NCBI RefSeq assembly: GCF_013408175.1 | Contig: NZ_JACBYW010000003.1 | Span: 1 to 64,000 of the forward strand | DNA from: Actinopolyspora biskrensis | GTDB taxonomy: Bacteria > Actinomycetota > Actinomycetes > Mycobacteriales > Pseudonocardiaceae | DNA length: 64,000 nt | Direction: 5' to 3' | In this document: positions 58,190 through 64,000 of the stretch, piece after piece | Position numbering within the stretch: the stretch's first letter is position 1 | Layout: the number at the start of each line of letters is the position of its first letter | The notes under the pieces: model-generated | The model's database searches: none | Told to the model about the DNA's origin: nothing | The model's input: the letters and a program-made list of their open reading frames with translations, nothing else | Program-made: the position numbers and the translations under genes

Positions 58190-58336
58190 CCGGAAGCGGT
58201 GCGGAACCGCCGCCGCTCGAGGCGCCCCGCGGCGCGGCGGGGACCGGCCCCGCCACCCGTGTTCCGGCACCCGGAGCGCGGGCCGGCCGGAGGTCCGCCG
58301 GCCGAGCCCGCACGAGACCCGAACGGAAAAGCTCTG

Positions 58337-60556
58337 TCAGTGGGCGAAGTGCCTGGTTCCGGTCAGGTAGAGCGGGACGCCCGCGGCGGCCGCCGCCGCG
58401 CTCACTTCCTCGTCCCGCACCGAACCACCGGGCTGCACCACAGCGCGCACCCCGGCGTCCAGCAGCACCTGCAGACCGTCCGGGAACGGGAAGAAGGCGT
58501 CCGAAGCGGCAACAGCACCGCGCACCCGGTCCCCGGAACGGGAGACCGCGAGCCTGGCCGCGTCGACGCGGTTGACCTGTCCCATCCCGACACCGACCGT
58601 GGCGCCGTCGTCCGCGAGCAGAATCGCGTTCGACTTCACCGCGCGGCAGGTGTGCCAGGCGAAGGCCAGATCCCGCAGCGTGGCCTCGTCCACGGGTTCT
58701 CCCGCGGCCAGCGTCCAGTTGGCCGGGTCGTCCCCGGAGGCGTCGATCGCGTCGGCCCCCTGGACCAGCAGGCCGCCAGAGATCGCGCGCATCTCGACCC
58801 GCCCCCCGTGCGGTGGCTGCGCGGTCAGGATGCGCACGTTCTTCTTGCGCGTGAGCACGTCCAGAGCGCCCTCGGCATAGCTCGGAGCGACCACGACCTC
58901 GGTGAACACCTCGGCGATCTGCTCCGCCATCGGAACCGAGACCTCGCTGTTCGTGGCGATCACGCCCCCGAAGGCGCTGACCGGGTCGCACTCGTGCGCC
59001 TTGCGGTGCGCCTCGGCGACGTCGCCGTCCGACACCGCGATTCCGCAGGGATTGGCGTGCTTGACCACCGCGACGCAGGTCCGCTCGTGGTCGTGCGCGG
59101 CTCGCCAGGCCGCGTCGGCGTCCACGTAGTTGTTGTAGGACATCTCCTTGCCGTGCAGCTGCGCCGCCGCGGCGAGACCGGTGGCGTCCCCACCCGAGAC
59201 GTACAACGCGGCGGGCTGGTGCGGGTTCTCGCCGTAGCGCAGCGCACTGCGCCGCTGCCAGGTCTCCCCCATCCAGCCGGGGAAGCTCTCCTCCTCCGGA
59301 CTGTTGTTCCTGGTCATCCAGCTCGCGACGGCCACGTCGTAGGAGGCGGTGTGCCGGAACGCCTCCGCGGCCAGCTCGGCCCGCTCGGTGAGGTCGAAAC
59401 CGCCCTCGCGGACTCGCTCAGCCACCCAGTCGTACTTGTTCGGTTCCACCACGACGGCCGTGTTCGCGTGGTTCTTGGCCGCCGCGCGCACCATGGCCGG
59501 ACCACCGATGTCGATGTTCTCCACGATCTCGTCCGCACCGGCTCCGGACTCGACCGTCCGCGTGAACGGGTACAGGTTGACCACGAGCAGGTCGAAGGCG
59601 GGAATGTCGAGCTCGCTCAGCTGATCGACGTGTTCCCGCTTGCGCTGGTCCGCCAGCAGCCCGGCGTGCACCCGAGGGTGGAGGGTCTTGACCCGACCGT
59701 CCAGCGCCTCGGGGAACCCCGTGACCTCCTCGACGGGGGTCACGGGGACGCCTGCTTCCGAGATCGTCCGGGCCGTGCCGCCGGTGGAGACGATCTCCAC
59801 ACCGGCCGCGTGCAGACCGGTGGCCAGTTCAAGCAGACCCGCCTTGTCCGAAACGCCGATCAACGCGCGCCGCACCGGCCGCCGTTGTTGCGAGTTCGTG
59901 GTCACGCCGATACTCACCTTTCGTCCCCGCACGGTCCAGCCGTGCTCTGCCAGCCGTTCCAGCGTTCGCACCAGCGTCCGCCGTTCCTCGGCCTTGATTC
60001 GTTCGTGCAGAGTCCGCTCGTCGTCATCGGGAAGCACCTCGACCGCCTGCTGAGCCAGGATCGGTCCGGTGTCCACCCCTTCGTCGACGACGAACAAGGT
60101 ACAGCCGGTCACCCGGACGCCGTATTCCAGCGCGTCGCGGACGCCGCGCATACCGGGGAACGAGGGCAGCAGCGCGGGATGGCTGTTCAGGTAACGCCCC
60201 CCGAAGCGGGCGAGGAAGTCGGTGCCGACGAGCTTCATGAAGCCCGCCGAGACCACCAGGTCCGGCTGGTGGGCAGCACACTCCTCGGCAAGGGCCCGGT
60301 CCCATTCCCGCCTGCTCGAATGGTCCTTCAACCGGCAGGTGAACGTGGGAACACCCGCGCGTTCGGCCCGTTCCGTACCGGCCGTACCCGTGCGGTCCGC
60401 GCCCACCGCGACCACTCGCACCGGGTAGTTCGGGTCTTCGACGGCGTCCAACAGCGCCTGCAGCAGGCTGCCGGAACCGGACACCAGGACGACCACCCGC
60501 ACTGGGCTGGACGGTCGAAAACTCCGGACGCCGGATTCCGCTTCCTCCGGCGACAC
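58337..60556 (-). CDS. purNH: Fused PurN-PurH purine synthesis protein
   Basis: One open frame of 739 residues holding two pathway enzymes. Residues 1-212 are phosphoribosylglycinamide formyltransferase ([51 protein letters not shown]). Residues about 218-739 are AICAR formyltransferase/IMP cyclohydrolase ([68 protein letters not shown]). The join is [17 protein letters not shown] with no stop. In most relatives these are two genes that overlap; an internal GTG at 59905 could still give separate PurH. Start GTG 60556. Confidence 0.9.
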   Translation of the reverse strand: MSPEEAESGVRSFRPSSPVRVVVLVSGSGSLLQALLDAVEDPNYPVRVVAVGADRTGTAGTERAERAGVPTFTCRLKDHSSRREWDRALAEECAAHQPDLVVSAGFMKLVGTDFLARFGGRYLNSHPALLPSFPGMRGVRDALEYGVRVTGCTLFVVDEGVDTGPILAQQAVEVLPDDDERTLHERIKAEERRTLVRTLERLAEHGWTVRGRKVSIGVTTNSQQRRPVRRALIGVSDKAGLLELATGLHAAGVEIVSTGGTARTISEAGVPVTPVEEVTGFPEALDGRVKTLHPRVHAGLLADQRKREHVDQLSELDIPAFDLLVVNLYPFTRTVESGAGADEIVENIDIGGPAMVRAAAKNHANTAVVVEPNKYDWVAERVREGGFDLTERAELAAEAFRHTASYDVAVASWMTRNNSPEEESFPGWMGETWQRRSALRYGENPHQPAALYVSGGDATGLAAAAQLHGKEMSYNNYVDADAAWRAAHDHERTCVAVVKHANPCGIAVSDGDVAEAHRKAHECDPVSAFGGVIATNSEVSVPMAEQIAEVFTEVVVAPSYAEGALDVLTRKKNVRILTAQPPHGGRVEMRAISGGLLVQGADAIDASGDDPANWTLAAGEPVDEATLRDLAFAWHTCRAVKSNAILLADDGATVGVGMGQVNRVDAARLAVSRSGDRVRGAVAASDAFFPFPDGLQVLLDAGVRAVVQPGGSVRDEEVSAAAAAAGVPLYLTGTRHFAH

Positions 60557-60728
60557 GCTCTGTTGCTCCGCGGCGGTGGGGAGTGGGGCGCTCAGTGTGC
60601 ACTCCTGACGACGGCCTGAGGGTTCCGCTTGATGTCACACGCAGACTAAGCGCCCTGTTCACGATCATCACAGGCAGGTCCCCACCCGAGTGGTATGCCC
60701 CTCACCGAGATTCTCCGCTCTCGCCCGT

Positions 60729-60769
60729 CGCAGGTGCTCGGGGCCGTTTCGGCACCAGGAGCACCTGCG
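60729..60769 (-). terminator. Hairpin between perM and purN-purH
   Basis: CGCAGGTGCTC and GAGCACCTGCG, a perfect 11-bp stem with a 19-nt loop, about 90 bases beyond the perM stop on the bottom strand. It would separate perM from the purine gene. Confidence 0.7.
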
Positions 60770-60857
60770 GGGAAGACCCGGCTCCAACCGACGACTCGAC
60801 CGGAAAAGCTCTGCCTGCGAATGCGCTGCCCCCGCGTTCCGGTGTCCGCTGGGCCTC

Positions 60858-62399
60858 TCAGCCGGAGCGGGGTTCCGGAGCGGCAGCCACACTGTACGAA
60901 TCTTTTTCGTTTTCTTGGCTGGAAACTTCCTCGTCCGCGCCCGGCGGAGCGGTCTCCCCGGAGTCCGGGGAGACCGCTCCGCCGGTTTCCTCCGCAGCCC
61001 GCTCCGGCCCCGGGTCCTCCACTTCGGCCGGTTCCGCTCCGGCCGATTCCACTTCTGCAGGATCCTCGGCCTCCACCTGCTCCGGTTCCTCCGCCGTGTC
61101 CGGCTCCTCGGCGGGCTCCGGGGCGGAATCCCACTCGGCGGACTCGGCCCACCCGGGCTCCGCTCCGGCCCGCTCCTCCTCCGAACCGGCTCGAAGGGAC
61201 CCGGCCGCGCCTTCCTCCCGGTCCTCGGCACGCCACACCCCGAGCAACCACGCGGTCGAGAAGGCACCAACCATCAACCATCCGGCCGTGGCCAGGGCGG
61301 CGGGCACGGGCCGTGGTGCGAAGGGGCCGTGAACCCCGCCCAGGCCGCCCCCGGCCAGCAGGGCCAGCGACAGCACGAACAACGCCACCGGAACCGTCGC
61401 GAGAGCGAGCACGCGCATTCGTCCGTCCTCCCGCGCGGTGACCCGCCGACAGTGCGCCCCGAGCGCCACCCCGACGAGCACGGGCACCGCGAGCACCCCG
61501 ACCAACCACCCCGGCGGGCTCTCCTCTGGCAGCACGCCGAACAGCGGCAGCACCGGAAGCGGGTGCGACAACGCCCCTCCGAACGGGGTGAACGTGGTAT
61601 CGCCCATCGAGAAGCCCACTCCGGTGGCGAAGGCCCAACCACCGACGACCACGTTCGGCACGTACAGCACCGAGACCAGGGACGCACCCGCGCCTGCTCC
61701 CGCACTGCCCAGCTCGACCGAGCGCGCCTGCAGTTCGGGCAGACTCGCGCAGAAGGCGCCCAGGAACACGATCGCTCCCGCGGCGACCACACCGGCGGAG
61801 GCCAGCACCCCCTCGCGCAGGGCCAGCCACATCGGGCGGGACAGACGCTGCCACAGCAGGTAGAGAACCCCGCACCTGTCCACAGTGCCCACGAAAGCCG
61901 CGAAAGCGGCCGTCGAACCGCAGTGGACGAAGGCCCGCCACGGGGCGGCGCGCACCGGTGAACCGTCGGTGCCGAGCAGCAGGGCGAACAGCGTTCCGAG
62001 CAACGCGTGGGACAGCCCCATCACGAGGATCACGGGGAGCAGCTGCTCCGGCTTGCGCAGCCGCGCCCGCCGCGCCACCTTCGCCGAGGCCCACGCGATC
62101 AGCGTCGCCGCCAGAGCGGTGGGCAGCAGCGGCAGAGCCGTCAGGGGCGCACCCTGGACGTGCAGGGGGACCTGGAAAACGGTCAGCCACCCCGGCACGG
62201 CGGCCACGAGCACACCGGACCAGGCGAACTCGGCGCGCGGGGAACTTCCCACGACGCAGGAGAGCAACACGGCCACGCCAAGGTAGCCGGACACCAGCAC
62301 CAGCACGGACGCCAACAGCGTCTCGCGCGTCGCGCGTACCCACTGCCGGGTGGTGCAGGACTCGGCAGCGTCGATCTGAGCGGAATCGAGTGCCGTCAC
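60858..62399 (-). CDS. perM: DUF6350/PerM cell-division membrane protein
   Basis: A 513-residue membrane protein with about ten helices, beginning VTALDSAQIDAAESCTTRQW from GTG 62399. PerM/DUF6350 features: WSGVLVAAVPGWLTVFQVPL, LPTALAATLIAWASAKVARR, VGGWAFATGVGFSMGDTTFT, FGVLPEESPPGWLVGV. The C-terminal 110 residues are a very acidic tail. Its position between DUF5336 and purN-purH matches mycobacteria. Start not certain; GTG/ATG options upstream also exist. Confidence 0.85.
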   Translation of the reverse strand: MTALDSAQIDAAESCTTRQWVRATRETLLASVLVLVSGYLGVAVLLSCVVGSSPRAEFAWSGVLVAAVPGWLTVFQVPLHVQGAPLTALPLLPTALAATLIAWASAKVARRARLRKPEQLLPVILVMGLSHALLGTLFALLLGTDGSPVRAAPWRAFVHCGSTAAFAAFVGTVDRCGVLYLLWQRLSRPMWLALREGVLASAGVVAAGAIVFLGAFCASLPELQARSVELGSAGAGAGASLVSVLYVPNVVVGGWAFATGVGFSMGDTTFTPFGGALSHPLPVLPLFGVLPEESPPGWLVGVLAVPVLVGVALGAHCRRVTAREDGRMRVLALATVPVALFVLSLALLAGGGLGGVHGPFAPRPVPAALATAGWLMVGAFSTAWLLGVWRAEDREEGAAGSLRAGSEEERAGAEPGWAESAEWDSAPEPAEEPDTAEEPEQVEAEDPAEVESAGAEPAEVEDPGPERAAEETGGAVSPDSGETAPPGADEEVSSQENEKDSYSVAAAPEPRSG

Positions 62400-62532
62400 A
62401 CGATCGAAGGTGTCAGCCACACACCGAGCGCTGGCGACGACGCGCCGCCGCACCCCCCGAAAGGGTGATCACGAGCTCGTGCGGGAACGGGGCCCGCTCA
62501 CCGGTGTTCTCCGATCGAGCCGTCGGACGGGA

Positions 62533-62570
62533 CGGGGCTTCCTCCGGCGCGGGCAGCGCCGAAAGCACCA
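62533..62570 (-). repeat. Intergenic repeat family, copy 8 (hairpin only)
   Basis: On the bottom strand GTGCTTTCGGCGCTGCCCGC then GCCGGAGG: hairpin TTCGGCGCTGCCCGCGCCGGA (62543-62564) with GTGCT before it, matching the 3' module of copies 5 and 6. A ninth, weaker example is at 3521-3545 (TTCGGGGCGGCACCGCCGAA). Confidence 0.5.
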
Positions 62571-62619
62571 CCCGTGCGACGACCACGAGCGGTCGCCGCA
62601 CGGCACGAGCACGGGGTCT

Positions 62620-63486
62620 TCAGCCCGGAGGCCGCTGACCGGGGTGGGGCATCTGCTGAGTGCCCTGCGGGCCTCCCGAGGGATCACCCTGCTGTCCCTG
62701 CTGCTCCTGGGAGGGCTGCTGCTCGTAGGGGTTCGGCCTGGCGTAGGGGTTCTGCTGGCCACCCTGGTAGGGCTGTTGAGCGAACGAGCCGGGCTGGGCG
62801 TACTCCTGCGGTTGGCCCTGTGGTTGCGCGGGCTGGGGCTGGCCGAACTGCCCGGGCTGGGCCGCGCCCTGGCCGGTTCCCGGAACGAAACCGCCCGACT
62901 GGGGGTTCCAGCCGCCCTGTTGCTGCGGTGCTCCCTGCTGCGGGGCACCGGGCTGGGCCGGGTACGGGCCGCTCTGCGGATTCCAACCCCCCTGCTGGGG
63001 CTGTCCCTGCTGCCCGGCCGGACCGGGATGTGCCACCTGCTGGGTGGCTCCTCCGCCCGCCGCTGGAGGTGTGAGGATCCGGTACTCGAACAGCAGCAGC
63101 CCCACCACGGCCACCGCCTGCAACAGGACCAGCAGCATCAGCACGATGGAGGAGGCCCCGCTGGTCGCGCCCGGGACGTCGGAGGTCCCCACGAGAACGA
63201 CCTGCTGCAACATCGACAACGCCGCGTACACCGCGAGCGGAACCATCGCGACGGTCGAGCTCGGGACCCGTGGAAGCAACCACATCCCGGCCAGCACGGC
63301 AGTGGCGATCACGGCGAGTCCGGACACGCCGGTCATCGCGTTGGCCGCCGAACCGAAGAATCCGACGAACCAGCTGACCAGACCGAGTGCGGCCGTGGCG
63401 AGCGCGAGGATCGACTTCGCGTCCAGCTCGAATTTCGCCCGCTCCGCCGCGGCGGGTTGCTGGGGTGGTGGGTAGGGCGCGGGCAT
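62620..63486 (-). CDS. DUF5336 membrane protein with Gln/Pro/Gly-rich tail
   Basis: A 288-residue protein with four helices in the first half (LALATAALGLVSWFVGFFGS; AVIATAVLAGMWLL; PLAVYAALSMLQQVVLVG; IVLMLLVLLQAVAVVGLLLF) and a long cytosolic tail rich in Gln, Pro and Gly (QQGGWNPQSGPYPAQPGA and similar). Two copies of GGWNPQSG show an internal repeat. GGAG lies before the ATG. Homologue of the protein encoded next to perM in mycobacteria. Confidence 0.85.
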   Translation of the reverse strand: MPAPYPPPQQPAAAERAKFELDAKSILALATAALGLVSWFVGFFGSAANAMTGVSGLAVIATAVLAGMWLLPRVPSSTVAMVPLAVYAALSMLQQVVLVGTSDVPGATSGASSIVLMLLVLLQAVAVVGLLLFEYRILTPPAAGGGATQQVAHPGPAGQQGQPQQGGWNPQSGPYPAQPGAPQQGAPQQQGGWNPQSGGFVPGTGQGAAQPGQFGQPQPAQPQGQPQEYAQPGSFAQQPYQGGQQNPYARPNPYEQQPSQEQQGQQGDPSGGPQGTQQMPHPGQRPPG

Positions 63487-63711
63487 GGGAACTCCATCCT
63501 GACCGGAGAATCGTTTGACAGCGGTTCGGCGGTCATTCGTTCGAGGGGTGCGCCGGAACCTCGATCACGACGCTACCGAACCCGCGGGGACCGCGTCACA
63601 GGAACGCGAGGACCGGAGGACGCCCGGCGCACGGCCCCGCGACACGGAAACGCCGCCCGTCACACCCGCGTGCGGGCCGACGGACGGCGCATCCGTGCTA
63701 CGGCGCGGTGA

Positions 63712-64000
63712 TCAGCCGTTGATGATCGAACGCATCAACTTGGCGGTCGCGCTCGGCGTCTTGCCGACCTTGACCCCGGCTTCCTCCAGCGCCTCCTTCT
63801 TCGCGTCCGCGGTACCGGCGGAACCGGAGACGATCGCACCGGCGTGCCCCATCGTCTTGCCCTCGGGGGCGGTGAAGCCCGCGACGTAGCCGACGACCGG
63901 TTTGCTGACGTTGGCCTTGATGTACTCGGCAGCGCGTTCCTCGGCGTCACCACCGATCTCACCGATCATGACGATCGCCTCGGTCTCCGGGTCCTGCTCG
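63712..64000 (-). CDS. sucD: Succinyl-CoA synthetase alpha subunit, C-terminal part (cut by window end)
   Basis: The last 96 residues of SucD, continuing off the right edge. Visible blocks: [60 protein letters not shown] (the phosphorylated-histidine side) and the end [13 protein letters not shown]. The enzyme makes succinate, the substrate of the Sdh complex. Confidence 0.93.
   Translation of the reverse strand, partial: EQDPETEAIVMIGEIGGDAEERAAEYIKANVSKPVVGYVAGFTAPEGKTMGHAGAIVSGSAGTADAKKEALEEAGVKVGKTPSATAKLMRSIING

Overview
The window is a 64 kb piece of a high-GC actinobacterial chromosome. The gene content fits Pseudonocardiales (Actinopolyspora or Saccharopolyspora type): a four-gene succinate dehydrogenase operon, F420 synthesis (fbiC), menaquinone synthesis (menB), the mycobacterial-type perM / DUF5336 / purN-purH / sucD neighbourhood, type VII secretion-type substrates, many GTG starts and acid-rich proteins. 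The acidic proteome and the secreted nucleoside-scavenging enzymes would suit a halotolerant soil actinomycete. This placement is inferred from gene content only.

Layout. 1-6 kb: the end of a transposase, then a deoC / aldehyde dehydrogenase / half-aldehyde-dehydrogenase operon, a SUKH-type protein and an acidic 'primosomal'-type protein. 6-18 kb: a coiled-coil protein, deoA and cdd (nucleoside catabolism), sdhCDAB, a D,D-carboxypeptidase, a YihY membrane protein and trpS. 18-22 kb: a small type VII secretion/polymorphic-toxin-like locus whose large secreted protein is broken by frameshifts. 22-29 kb: an ArnT-like glycosyltransferase, fbiC and a secreted subtilisin. 29.7-33.5 kb: a compact integrated island in the 3' end of xthA. 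It is bounded by 77-bp direct repeats and carries an XRE-DUF5753 / DUF6879 regulatory operon, broken phage-type genes and a structured non-coding arm, but no integrase. 34-46 kb: a secreted adenosine deaminase, menB, a hydrolase, an MmyB-like regulator, tRNA-Val, a thioesterase and a TetR-controlled MMPL exporter. 46-64 kb: icd, a lipoprotein, DUF1918 and DUF4253 proteins, a DMT transporter/folD/DUF3017 operon, a TNT-domain NAD+ glycohydrolase-type toxin, a universal stress protein, an in-frame PurN-PurH fusion, perM, DUF5336 and the end of sucD.

Working together. Secreted adenosine deaminase, DeoA, Cdd, DeoC and the linked aldehyde dehydrogenases form a plausible route from external nucleosides to acetaldehyde/acetyl units. 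Sdh, Icd and SucD supply TCA-cycle steps. Two separate loci (18.7-20.9 kb and 53.1-55.9 kb) look like type VII or polymorphic toxin cargo, with no secretion machine nearby.

Most notable signals. (1) The integrase-less island that swaps the xthA C-terminus. (2) A continuous PurN-PurH reading frame. (3) A 19-bp tandem duplication that breaks the type VII substrate. (4) A dispersed intergenic repeat family with a hairpin module, in at least eight places. (5) A double palindrome upstream of the MmyB-like regulator. (6) An aldehyde dehydrogenase lacking its usual catalytic glutamate, paired with one lacking the whole catalytic domain.
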